64,000 bases of DNA from Bacteroidaceae bacterium (lineage in GTDB: Bacteria > Bacteroidota > Bacteroidia > Bacteroidales > Muribaculaceae), in the NCBI GenBank assembly GCA_021768245.1, contig JAETNO010000003.1:124001-188000 (forward strand). Direction: 5' to 3'. The notes under the pieces are model-generated. The model was not told the origin of the DNA. It saw nothing but the letters and a program-made list of their open reading frames with translations, and did not search any database. Positions 17,568 through 27,600 of the stretch are shown here, in pieces. Position 1 is the first letter of the stretch; each line of letters begins with the position of its first letter. Made by a program: the position numbers and the translations under genes.

Positions 17568-18600
17568 CGGTTTTATAGAAAGATGTGAGGTAGGTATCTA
17601 TAGTTTGAGCCCATGCTTTCGATAATAGTATAGGAACAGCATTACCTACTTGCATGCATTGTTTCTGTCTAGAACCAAAAAATTCAAAGTCGTCAGGAAA
17701 TGTTTGTAGGCGGGCGGCTTCTCGGACTGTAAGACTTCTGTTTAACCAGGGATGGATAGGGAAGGCGTTATGTCCAGGTACCATGGTCAACGACGGTTTA
17801 TTTCGATCCAGTCTTTTAAATGTATTTCCAAAGTTTTTTCGATATAGTTCCGGAGGAAGACTGTCTTCAGGCATACGTCCTCCTTCAGGGATTAGAGAAT
17901 ATCTTCGTATATTTATTTCACCATGTTTGAGTGGTATATGATTCAAAGCTCTTGTGTTACTATCTGCTAAATCTTCAATAGCGCCTTTCACTACATTATA
18001 TGGTTTTTTCCCAGACCCAAAAGTGGCGATAGGAGGATTCATTTCAATCCCAATTCTATTTCCATAGAAAAAAACTCTTTCCCTTATCTGTGGAACTCCA
18101 TAGTCGGCAGCATTTAAAATAACATAGTTAAATATGTATCCGGTATTTATAAAGGCTTCCGTTATTTCCGATAGGACAGCACCCTTATCTTTAGTGAGTA
18201 GTCCCTTCACATTTTCCATTAAGAAAACCTTTGGTCTCAGACATTTTAAAATCCGGATGTATTCTTTGAATAAAGAATTTCTTGGGTCTACCCGGTTCCT
18301 AATCTCTGATTTGGAGGACGCTCTTGCTCCAATAGTCGAGAATCCTTGGCAAGGTGGGCCTCCAATCAATACGTCAACATCTGTTTGGACATATTGTCTA
18401 ATCTTTTCTTCAGTAATGTCTTTGATATCACTCTGAAGAAATGGAATAGACGGCATATTGTTTCTATGGACTGTAGCACAATCATTATCAATGTCTGTGG
18501 ATAATAGAATTTGATATCCGGTTTGGGCAAAGCCGATAGTTAGGCCTCCTGCTCCACTGAACAGGTCAACAACAGTATATTTATTCCCGTTAGTAATCAT
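17545..18600 (-). CDS. DNA cytosine-5 methyltransferase (first gene of the cassette)
   Basis: A 351-residue m5C methyltransferase: motif I VVDLFSGAGGLTIGF (10-24), IV GGPPCQGFSTIG with Cys84, VI MENVKGLL, VIII VPQIRERVFFYG, IX TVREAARLQTFPDD and X MQVGNAVP. The stretch TMVPGHNAFPIHP before motif IX is almost the same in the second enzyme (TMVPGHNAFPLHP), while the preceding target-recognition part differs. The pair probably arose by duplication and diverged in recognition. It is the promoter-proximal gene, so methylation would precede nuclease synthesis. Confidence 0.93.
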   Translation of the reverse strand: MITNGNKYTVVDLFSGAGGLTIGFAQTGYQILLSTDIDNDCATVHRNNMPSIPFLQSDIKDITEEKIRQYVQTDVDVLIGGPPCQGFSTIGARASSKSEIRNRVDPRNSLFKEYIRILKCLRPKVFLMENVKGLLTKDKGAVLSEITEAFINTGYIFNYVILNAADYGVPQIRERVFFYGNRIGIEMNPPIATFGSGKKPYNVVKGAIEDLADSNTRALNHIPLKHGEINIRRYSLIPEGGRMPEDSLPPELYRKNFGNTFKRLDRNKPSLTMVPGHNAFPIHPWLNRSLTVREAARLQTFPDDFEFFGSRQKQCMQVGNAVPILLSKAWAQTIDTYLTSFYKTDEQSNFH

Positions 18601-18675
18601 TATTCGGCACTGATAATCAAAGGACGTATTTGGTTTTGACTGTTACGATATAAATCTTATATAGATTCTAGTTTA

Positions 18676-18683
18676 CAAAGGTA
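18676..18683 (-). promoter_or_regulatory. -7 promoter box for the restriction-modification cassette
   Basis: Read leftward this is TACCTTTG, a TAnnTTTG match 75 bases before the methyltransferase ATG at 18600. No convincing -33 element is visible. No small controller-protein gene occurs upstream. Confidence 0.5.
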
Positions 18684-18742
18684 CATAAAAAATCGAGTTT
18701 CCCTGTAACCTTTGTGTCATAAAGGAAATATTAAACAATAAT

Positions 18743-18773
18743 AAAGAGCCATATTACTGGAATATAGCTCTTT
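18743..18773 (-). terminator. Stem-loop after trxA
   Basis: AAAGAGCCATATT (18743-18755) and AATATAGCTCTTT (18761-18773) pair with a single mismatch. It lies 22 bases beyond the trxA stop, with AT-rich sequence following on the leftward strand. Confidence 0.6.
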
Positions 18774-18794
18774 GATTTTAGTAATTATTACGGA

Positions 18795-19103
18795 TTATTT
18801 GCCGGGTTGCTCCTGGATGCGGAGTTTGTCTTCGAGGAGTTCGAGCTGCTGGAGACCGGATGCGCGCCACTGGGGCTCGCCGTTCTTGAAGATGATGAGG
18901 GTCGGGACGCTTCGGATCTGATATTTTGCCGAAAGGTCGGGATTGCGGTCAACATCGATTTTGATGATGTTTGCGGCGTCGCCTACCTTGTTTTTCAACT
19001 GTTCGAGAATCGGGCCTTGCATCTTGCACGGGCCACACCAGGTTGCGAAGAAATCGACCAGGGTCGGTTTGTCGCTATTGATAATTTCGTTGAAATCGTT
19101 CAT
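18795..19103 (-). CDS. trxA: Thioredoxin
   Basis: A 102-residue classical thioredoxin with FFATWCGPCKMQGP (active-site WCGPC at about 22-26), the DVDRNPDL stretch and the cis-Pro VPTLIIF (about 70). It has no signal peptide, so it is cytosolic. It reduces disulfides, including those of Tpx-type peroxidases such as the one at 4.9 kb. It lies between the restriction-modification island and the secreted helical proteins and appears to be its own transcription unit. Confidence 0.95.
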   Translation of the reverse strand: MNDFNEIINSDKPTLVDFFATWCGPCKMQGPILEQLKNKVGDAANIIKIDVDRNPDLSAKYQIRSVPTLIIFKNGEPQWRASGLQQLELLEDKLRIQEQPGK

Positions 19104-19222
19104 GTCTGGAATTGTTTTTTGTGGTTTTCAAGTGAATTTATAACGCCTTGTTAACGGGAATAGTTCAGATTGGATTGATGGGGGTGACGGGACTGACGGG
19201 ATTAATGGAGCCAATATAAAGA

Positions 19223-19254
19223 GAGAGGCCGTATCCTTCCGGACTCGGCCTCTC
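19223..19254 (-). terminator. Stem-loop after the 755-aa secreted protein gene
   Basis: GAGAGGCCG (19223-19231) pairs with CGGCCTCTC (19246-19254). It lies 57 bases past the stop on the leftward strand and is followed leftward by TCTTTATATT. Confidence 0.65.
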
Positions 19255-19310
19255 GGTGCGGGCTTGTTGGGAGCCCTTTCTGATTATGAATGAATCGTGT
19301 CTGTGTCGGT

Positions 19311-21578
19311 TTATCTCACATAAACCTTCACTGCTGAACCGTCAGCTTTGACGATGATGTTGAGGGCACCTTTGACAGGCTTGTCGTGGCGGACACCATC
19401 GATTGTGTAGATTTTGACCTTGCTCATGTCCTGGTCAACGAGGATGTCCTCGATGCCTGTCTGGTCGGCAATAGTCTTGAATGACAGTATGGCCTCACGG
19501 AGTGAGTCGCTGTCAAGAACGTAGGCATATTCACCTTCTTCGGCCACATCTGCATATGCCTCTTTGGCTTCCCTGCGGGCCTCCTTAATCATTGAGCTTA
19601 CTTTGGCTTTTTCTGTAATGAAATATGGCCATGAGGGATGAGCTTCCTTGACTTCGGCGGCTGCGTCCTCGAGTTCCTGAGCTATTTTGTCAAGTTCGGC
19701 GAGGTGCTTGTCGTATGCCTCCTTATTTCTTGCCTTACGCTCGACTTCTTTCTGCTGAGCGGCTTTTGCATCAGCTACGAGGTTGGCAATGTCTGCTTTG
19801 ATAGGATTGACGGGAGCCATTGTCTCGTCATATTTCTCCACGAGAGTTCCGGCTTCGTTGGCTGCCTCGACGGCTTTGGCGAGCTCGTCAATCTTTGCGG
19901 AGATTTCCTCGCCGGTGAAGTCGTCTTTCACGTCCTTGCAGTCCTTTGCAATCTCAGCAAGGGCAGCCGTGAGGGCATCTTGAAGGGCCTTGACTTCGGC
20001 TGTAGCCTTTTCGTGGGCCTGCTTTGCTTTCAGTGCAGCGTCGGCATCAGCCTCAAACTTCTGCTGAGCGGCCTTGGCATCGGCTATGAGCTTTTCGATT
20101 TCAGTCTTTATACCGGCTGCGGGAGCCATTGTCTCGTCATATTTCTCCACGAGAGTTCCAGCTTCGTTAGCTGCTGCAATGGCCTTGGTGAGGTCAGCGA
20201 TTTTGGCGGTGATTGCTTCACCCTTGAAATCGTCTTTCACGTCCTTGCAGTCCTTTGCAATCTCAGCGAGAGCCGCTGCGAGGGCATCCTGAAGGGTCTT
20301 GACTTCAGCAAGGGCCTTGGTGTTGGCGGCTTCGGCCTTGAAAGCTTTTTCGGCAGTCTCCGCGTCAGTGATAAGTTTGGCGATAGATTCTGAGATAGCG
20401 GTTGCAGGAGCCATCACTTCTTCATATTTCGCAGCGAGGGTATAGTCATTATAGGCCGTCTCGATGGCAGTTTTGAGTTTGCCGATTTCGTCGGAAATCT
20501 CAGTGCCGGGGAACTTATCCTTCACGTCGGGACATGTTTCGGCGATTTTGGCGATGGCATCGGTGAGGGCTTTTTCAAGTTCAGCAACTTTTGCGTCGGC
20601 TGTGGCCTTGATGTTGCCGCCATTTGAAACCTTGACAGTGAAATCCGGTCCCATGAAGTCATTGCCATCCTGATTGGAGACAATGATATTTGAGAATTTC
20701 AACTCTACGGATTCGGGGAATTCAGCCGGAGCTACAATAGCGAATGAGATGAAATCGCCGGATTTTGTTTCACCGAGGGCTTTGTTGTCGTCCATGTCAT
20801 AGATTACGACGCGGGTTGTTTTGCCGTCTTTCTGTAGGAAATCGGAATAGTCGGCTCCATTGCTTGCCCGTTGTCCGAGCTGGTAGCTGCCTTCCTTGAT
20901 AGAAAAACCTTCCGGAAGTGTCACGTCAAACTGGAGGGCACTCACAATGATGGTATTGGTGAGGTTGAGGCTCACCCTCTTTTCTCCGGCGGGATTGATA
21001 GCGAAGTCACCTCTGGTGAGACCCATGGAAATTTCTGAAATCTGTGAAACGTCGAAAGCCTTTGCGGGGATAATTTCGGAAGCGGTTCCGTCGTAGTTGG
21101 TAGCCTTGGCGTTGGTGAGTGAAATCACGAATTCGGGATTCTGCTCTACGGTTTTGTCAAGGGAGTTGTCCTTAGCTTTCACGCGAAGATAGGCTACTGT
21201 GCCTTTATTGGCTGGGAAGGCCTGTTTGCGTTCGGTGCGGATTGTCACGCGGGCGGCTGTGCGTCCGTTTGCATCAGTGGGGTAGATTCTATTGCCGAAC
21301 TTCTGGCCATCGGCGAGGAAATCCGCGTTACGGCGGATAGCGGGATTATCAGTGCCACCGTCGACAAATTCAAGAGATTTCGAGAGGATAATATCGAACT
21401 GGATAGCACCCATATCGCCACCGTGCTCAAAAATGACGGGTATTTCCCTGACCTTATAGTCGTCGAAGGCGACCGGGTCTATATATAGCTTGGATTCAGC
21501 AGACATGGTCTTGGCACCCACAAGCAGGAGAGCCAAAAGCATCAGGCGCGAAGCAAGCTTGTTTTTTAATAAATTCAT
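19311..21578 (-). CDS. Secreted protein: two cohesin-like domains, Ala-rich helical repeats, C-terminal sorting-like tail
   Basis: 755 residues. The signal peptide is residues 1-27 (RLMLLALLLVGAKTMSA). Residues about 30-175 and 185-325 look like cohesin-type beta-sandwiches (GAIQFDIILSKSLEFVDG; VSALQFDVTLPEGFSIKEG; VVIYDMDDNKALGETKSGD). Residues about 335-650 are three helical repeats of 95-103 residues sharing KDCKDVKDDFxGExI and YDETMAPA. A further coiled helical part follows to about 700. The C-terminus, VKIYTIDGVRHDKPVKGALNIIV, resembles type IX-like or Bacteroidales C-terminal sorting tails. It probably acts at the cell surface or outside the cell; the function is unknown. It is downstream of, and probably co-transcribed with, the 2140-residue gene. 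Confidence 0.75.
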   Translation of the reverse strand: MNLLKNKLASRLMLLALLLVGAKTMSAESKLYIDPVAFDDYKVREIPVIFEHGGDMGAIQFDIILSKSLEFVDGGTDNPAIRRNADFLADGQKFGNRIYPTDANGRTAARVTIRTERKQAFPANKGTVAYLRVKAKDNSLDKTVEQNPEFVISLTNAKATNYDGTASEIIPAKAFDVSQISEISMGLTRGDFAINPAGEKRVSLNLTNTIIVSALQFDVTLPEGFSIKEGSYQLGQRASNGADYSDFLQKDGKTTRVVIYDMDDNKALGETKSGDFISFAIVAPAEFPESVELKFSNIIVSNQDGNDFMGPDFTVKVSNGGNIKATADAKVAELEKALTDAIAKIAETCPDVKDKFPGTEISDEIGKLKTAIETAYNDYTLAAKYEEVMAPATAISESIAKLITDAETAEKAFKAEAANTKALAEVKTLQDALAAALAEIAKDCKDVKDDFKGEAITAKIADLTKAIAAANEAGTLVEKYDETMAPAAGIKTEIEKLIADAKAAQQKFEADADAALKAKQAHEKATAEVKALQDALTAALAEIAKDCKDVKDDFTGEEISAKIDELAKAVEAANEAGTLVEKYDETMAPVNPIKADIANLVADAKAAQQKEVERKARNKEAYDKHLAELDKIAQELEDAAAEVKEAHPSWPYFITEKAKVSSMIKEARREAKEAYADVAEEGEYAYVLDSDSLREAILSFKTIADQTGIEDILVDQDMSKVKIYTIDGVRHDKPVKGALNIIVKADGSAVKVYVR
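19790..20560 (-). repeat. Tandem in-frame repeats (309-bp period) inside the 755-aa gene
   Basis: Identical stretches such as GTCTCGTCATATTTCTCCAC recur at 19822 and 20131, and CGTCTTTCACGTCCTTGCAG at 19922 and 20231, both offset by exactly 309 bp (103 codons). A third, diverged copy is offset by 285 bp (95 codons). The two close copies imply recent duplication and could expand or contract by recombination without breaking the frame. Confidence 0.85.
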
Positions 21579-21623
21579 TGCGATAATGATTCTTTATGTT
21601 ATGGAATTTTTTTGGAAAGGAGG

Positions 21624-21657
21624 CCGTGCCGCCGCACCATTCAAAACGGCGGCACGG
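21624..21657 (-). promoter_or_regulatory. GC-rich hairpin between the two secreted-protein genes
   Basis: CCGTGCCGCCG (21624-21634) pairs with CGGCGGCACGG (21647-21657) over a 12-base loop, in the 105-base gap between the 2140-aa gene and the 755-aa gene. No T run follows leftward (CCTCCTTTCC then A's), so it may be a partial terminator or an RNA-processing or stability element that sets the ratio of the two products. Confidence 0.55.
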
Positions 21658-21683
21658 TTTCCTTATTGATATAAGCACCGGAA

Positions 21684-24600
21684 TTACTTGCGGTATTCCT
21701 TGCTTACACTACCGTCTGATTTACGGATGATGTTGACTGCACCACGCTGAATCTTACGGAGAGCTTGACCGGCAACGTTGTAGATGCGTTCTACGGTCGA
21801 GCCGGAGTTGTCAATCATCGTATCCTCAATGCCTGAAGTGCCTTCGGGCTTATTGAAGATATGGTCGCGGGCTGCTGTGTCGGCGAAGATTACATTCTCG
21901 ACATCGATGTTTCCGTTGCCGATTACGTCGACATAGAGCACCGCACCGTTCATGCCCGTGATTTCGGCATTGTCCATATTGTAGAGGACAACACGCTTGT
22001 CTGAAGAGCTGTGGTGGAAGAGGGCGGCATCATGACCTGAGGCTCGCTCGGCAGTCTTGACTTCCACGAGGGTCATGCCTTCGGGGAGCTTGATATCGAG
22101 CTGGCCGACTACCATGGCGATTGAATTCTGCACGTTGATGGCGAAGCGGCGTAAACCGGCTTCCTCACCGACATACGAGACGGTGACGAGGTTGAGGCCG
22201 TCGGATACCGAGCGTGAAGTGGCATAGCGTTCGAGAGTGACAGCGATTGGTTCATCGTAGAGGACGTTAAGAACCTTGGCGATGTCACTTGCCGTGAAGC
22301 GTGAGTCACCGTTCATATCGGCTGCGGCTGCCTTGACGGCTTCTCCAGCCTCAACGAGGGCTGCATACTCAGTGCCTTCGCCGACAAGAGAGATGAGTTG
22401 CTGAACGTCTATGATGTCTGTGTCTCCATCGCGGTTAAGGTCACCAGGCTTGAAGGTGTTTTCGTTGCCTGTAGCATCGATTTCGGCAGCCGAAGCAAGG
22501 ATTGCATGAGCGGCGGCGATGTTCTTCTTGGCGAGAGCCTGGCGCTTTTCTCCGGAGAGATTGCCCTTGTCGGCTGACGGGTCTTCGAAGAAATCGGTCG
22601 CGGTCTTGGCAACTTGATCATACTTCTCAAGGAGCTGTTTTCTTACTTCGGGAAGGATTGTTGCAGTGTTGAGATTATCGATTGTTGCTTCGAGAGCGGA
22701 CTTGACAACATTCTTGGTATTTTCCTCAGCCTTGAGCAGGGCGTCATTATAAAGGTCGTTGACAATCTCAGGGATATTTTTGATAATGGTACCCTTGTCG
22801 TCGGTCGTGTCGGCCCAGCCTTTGAGAGCACTGCTGTCGGCGCCATCGGTCAGCTTCATGTTGCCTTCGGCATAATCTGCCTCAAGTTTCTTCGAGGTTT
22901 CTGCGAGACGCTTCTCGGCAGCTGCGACAGTCTGGAGATAGCCTGCCTTGTCAGCATTGGGCTTGGCAACGCCGTTTTCGTCCTCCTCACCGGGGAGCGG
23001 GAAGAATACGTCGTCGGCTTCGAGCTGAGCCTTGACAGCTTCGAGGGTAGCGACAACTTTGTCATAGTCTGCCTTGAGGGTAGTGTATGCCTCATTGTTG
23101 TCATCAATCTTCTGCTGCATAGCCTTCACTTCGACGAGCGAGTTATCAACTTCTCCGGAGAGCTTGTCCATGCCGTCGATGAAATTACCCTGCTGCATGA
23201 GGACATTGTCACCGGCAGCCTCCCATGCGCCCTTGATGGCGTCGAGACGGCTCTTGTAGGCATCGAAACTTTCCTGATACTCGGCCTGGACGGCTTCATC
23301 GTATTCGCCGAGCGAAGAGATTGCCTTATCGAGCTCGAGATACCGGTCGGTAAGTTTCTTGATTACGTCGGGCAGAGGATTCTTATCCCAGCTGCTCTTG
23401 AGGGTGACTTCGAGTTCAGAGAGTTCCTGCTCGATTGAAAGCATGTCGCCACTGAGAGCCTTGATTGCAGCCACCCGGTCGGCAGTTTTGGGAAGAGCCT
23501 TGGCGGCGGCGATTTTCTTGATGAGGACATCGTTGCCTTCACCGGTAGAAATCTTCTTCTGGAGATTCTCGATCTGAGTGCGGAGTGCGGCGAGGTCGAG
23601 GGTTGTGCTCTCCAGGCCGGAAACCTCGGCCCATGCGCTCTGGACATCGGCGAGCTTGAGGTTTATTGCGGTGAGCTCGGCGTCGGCCACAGTTGAATAT
23701 CCGTCGGGAATTGTGATGTTCTTCAGTTTCGAGATTCCATTCTTGATGTTGTCCTTTTCTGAAGAATAGTCAGCCTTGTTGTCATTGACTTTGGCTTCGA
23801 GGGTCTCGATTTCATTGCGGATTGACCTGAGGACATCGTTGCTGGCGGCAAGAGTGCCGGCGAAGTCACAGAGAGCCTTGAAATCGGCATTGAGAGCCTT
23901 GATGTCGGCTGTAAAGCCGTTGAAGAGGTTCTGGTTTTCCTTGTTATTGTCATTCTTGGCCTTGAGGTCAGTATACTGCTTGAGGGCAGCCTCATACTGA
24001 GTCTTGAGGTCGGCCATAGCCTTGGTGAGCTTGTTGCCGAGGAGGCCTTCGGTAACTTTGACTGTATTGCCGTTGGTCTTGTTTATTTCAGCGACAGCCG
24101 CGTTGAAATCTTTCTTAGGCTGCTTCTTGTCGGCGTCGGTGACAAATTCGAGAGCGTCAATCGCTGCACTGACTTTATTGAGTTCAGCCGTGGTCTTGGA
24201 ATATGCGTCAGCCCACATGCCGGAGGCGATTTCCTGTTCCTGCTCGGGGGTGAGTTCCTTGATCTTATCGAATTCGTCGGCGATAGAGTTCATATCGGCA
24301 CCGAGATGCTCCTTACGGGTCGGGAGAATATCGCCCTTATCGTTGACGCCGTTGGCTTTCTTGTCAATCTCCTGGAGGGCAGTCTTGTCGGCAGCGAGGG
24401 CATCGGTGAGATTCGTAAGGATTTTTTTCTCGATTGTCTTATTTTTATCCTTTGGATCGGGAACCATTATTGACCAGTTTCTGACACCGCCGTCAGAGAG
24501 GGTCTGCTCCTTGTCGGCAACGATGTCTTTCTTGGCCTCATAGTTGAGAGTCCAGTATTCTTCAGCGAAGTAGTTGGCTTCGGCAGTGGCCTTCTTACCG

Positions 24601-27600
24601 ACCTTGTCCATATCGCTGTCGAGTTTATTACCGTCAGCTATAACATCGGCAAGGTCATCTGAGGTGAGGAGGACCGGATTATGATTGTTGGCTGTTGAGT
24701 TGGCGTCGGCTACAATCTTATCTACCCTTTCCTGAAGTTTGCCAATTTCGGGCTGATAGCCGAAGAGAACCTCAATGTTGGAGAAGCCGGGTGTAGTGTT
24801 AGCCGGGAACGTAGCATCGCCGGGGAATACGGTTCCGTCAACAAACTCCTTGTACTTGACATTGCTGATTTTATAGGAATAGTTGATGAAGGTCTCGATG
24901 GAACCGGTGTAGGTTTTGTCAAGTTTTTTCTTGACATCAGTCCAGCCGAGCTCGTCGAGAAGTTTCTTGTTCTGCTCGATAACAGCCTTGGTATAGCTGT
25001 CGGCAAAGCCTTCGAGGAGAGCCTGCACTTCGGCCTTGAGCTGGTCGAGCTTAGGATTGATTTCGCCGGCGAAAGCGTCAGAATTACCCTTTTCATATTG
25101 TGCGGTTACGTCGCTGTCATATTTAACGAGGGTGTCGGAGAATTTCTTGAGGTCAGACTCGAAGGGATTGAATCCTACGCCACCATTTGCAGTATGGGCA
25201 AGCTTGTCCTGCACGTCTTCGATAGTCTTGCGCACATTCTGTGATTTTGTGAGCTGGACTTCGTGGGCGGCCTCATTGGCAGGGATGTTCGTGAACATAG
25301 GTTCTACCGTACCTGTAAGGAAGTCATTGACTTCTTTGAGGTATGCGCTCTTCTTTGCGGCGGCATTGCTTGTGCTGCCGGCGCCTTTCTCGTAAGCGTC
25401 CTGAATTTTCTTTTTGAGGTCGGCAAGAGTTTTCTTGTAGCCGGTCTTGGCGTTGTTGATTAGATTGTTGTAATGAACCTGTGCACCGGCCTTTGAAATC
25501 TCATTGTTGAGGGCTTCAAGAGCGTTGATACGCGTCTCAAGATTCTGTGTAGCCTTGTCGAGGGCAACCTTGGCATCGTAGTTGTCGATGATTTTCTTGA
25601 GTTTGTCCTTGATGGCCTTGAGGTCTTTTGCAATGTAGGTATCCTTGATGGTCTTGTCGTAGCCGTTGTATTTAGCTTCGTCAGAGCCATCTCCGTTATT
25701 GATAGCCGTTTTTAGGTTAGCGACTTTCCCGTTGAGGGTATCGATAAGCTTCTGTCCGGCTTTCTTGTCTTTGGATTCCTGGGTTTCCTTATTATTGCTG
25801 TCCTTGTCGACAATAAGGGCTGCGTTGAGTTTGGTCTGAAGGATTGTGATTTCGTCTTCAACGACCTTGAGGTTCTTCTGTGAACCATCCTTTGTGAAGG
25901 CTGCGCGGATAGCTTCGATTGCCTCGCGGATAGGAGCGGATTTTTCGTTGAGTTTAACGATTGCGCGATAGGTATCCATAACGCCGTCAGAAGTATGGGC
26001 GTCAGTGATTTCCTTGATAGCCTTGTTGACTTCCGCTACCTTCTCTGCAATCTTCTCGGATTTGATTCGATTATTGATTTCAGTGCGTGCGGCTTCAGCT
26101 CCTTCTACCAGGATTTTGTCTGATGCGATGTAGGAGGTCAGGCTGGTGTAGTCCGAGTTGACGTTGGCGTTCTTAAACGCGCCTACGAGATCTGCGGAAA
26201 CTTTCTGGAGATTTTCAATCTTTGTCTTGATAGCGGCCACGCCTTTGCTGTCGTCAACGGTTTTGAGGGCTGCGATAGCTTTGTCGATATCGGCATAGTC
26301 GGTTGCATAGAGACCCTGGAGGAAGCCGTCGGGAGTATCGGCCTTCTTTACTTCCGTTTTGAGTGTCTCATAGCTTGTCATCAGCTTGCTGATTTCAGTA
26401 GCCTTTGTCACAAAGCCGTCGAGAGCTTGCTGAGCTTTTGCAACCCCGTTCTGAGCCTCGGTGTAGCTGGATGCTTCGAGGTCGACGCCATAGTGGGCAT
26501 CGATTTCATTCTTCATGTTCTGGATGGCAGTGGCTACGGCCTGAGAGAAGCCGTTCATCTCCTGCTCGAACTGAGCGGGGACATTGAGTCCCTTGATAGC
26601 GTCGGATTGGGCTTTTTTAGCGTCGGCAATAGCCTGATAGGCGACCGCCATCGCATCATTCTGGCCTTTGACGAAGGTCTTCCATGTGCTTTCGGCGTTG
26701 TCAACCTCTGCATTGATGGCATCGATGGCCTCCTGAATAGCCTGTTCAGCGAGGGCTGCTTTACCGTCAGCTCCTGACGCACCGGCGATTCTCTTGAGGA
26801 CGGCGGTCTTGGTGCCGTCTTCGTTGGTAGTCACGTTGACATAGTCGGCTGCGGTCTTGTAGGCATTGTCGATGATGAGATTGAGGGCGACAGCTTTTTC
26901 AGCGAACGCATTGGAAGGATAATCCTTATTTGCCTTGGGATCCTGCGAGAGAGCGATAGACGCTTCCTGATAAGCCTTGTCAAGGGCAATGAATTGATTG
27001 TTTGCCTTGAATGTGTTGTAGGCAAGGAGATCGGCGGAAGCTCCGTCGAGGCTACCTGAAATTTCATAATAGGTGTCCTCGATATTGCCGAGGGCTTCGT
27101 TGATGGCTGAGCCGTCGATTTCGGAATCAAGTTTGGACGCGGCATAGGTGCTCTCAATCATTGTCTTGATGCCCGGCAGGTCAGCGACCAGTTTATTGAC
27201 AGTCGCCTGATATCCCTCTTCGGTTATAGTCTGGTATTTATCAGCGGGAGCCTTGTCCTTGACAATCTTGTCCACCTTGGTCTTGAGGGCGTTGACCTTG
27301 CTTACAAGGTCCTTCTGAGTGTTCAGATATTCAGCTTTCAGCTTGGCATTGTCGGTGTTGAGGACGAAGCGCTTGTTTTCGGCCTCCATCCTCTTGTTGA
27401 AATCAGCCACCTGAGGCACGAACTTCTGGATGCTGTCAACAAGGGTGTTGGGATTTGCCCAAAGGCTATGGTTGATGTAGACGGGAAGACTTTGTTCGTC
27501 GTTTACTTCAGCCTTGGCGGAAGTGATTTTAGCAAGCACCTTGTCGAGGGTCTTCTTCTCATTGTCGAGAGCCTTTGCGGTGGCAGTCTCGTTTTTAACG

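Larger units (their letters stand above)
15413..18600 (-). other. AT-rich restriction-modification island at the rnfC end
   Basis: Three overlapping or abutting leftward genes (two cytosine-5 methyltransferases and a PD-(D/E)XK protein) occupy this segment. Its base composition is plainly more AT-rich than the flanking rnf and trx genes, with frequent TTA/ATA/AAT codons. I saw no integrase, transposase or flanking direct repeats, so the mechanism of arrival is unknown. Confidence 0.75.

Noticed and set aside
18601..18794. Controller (C) protein gene for the restriction-modification cassette
   Set aside because: The intergenic segment has no open frame of useful length and no HTH coding potential.
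19790..20560. CRISPR-like repeat array
   Set aside because: Repeat period is about 300 bp and in frame with a coding sequence; no short repeat-spacer pattern.
22614..23438. 274-codon rightward open frame opposite the giant secreted protein
   Set aside because: Antisense to repetitive helical coding sequence, whose biased codons keep other frames open.
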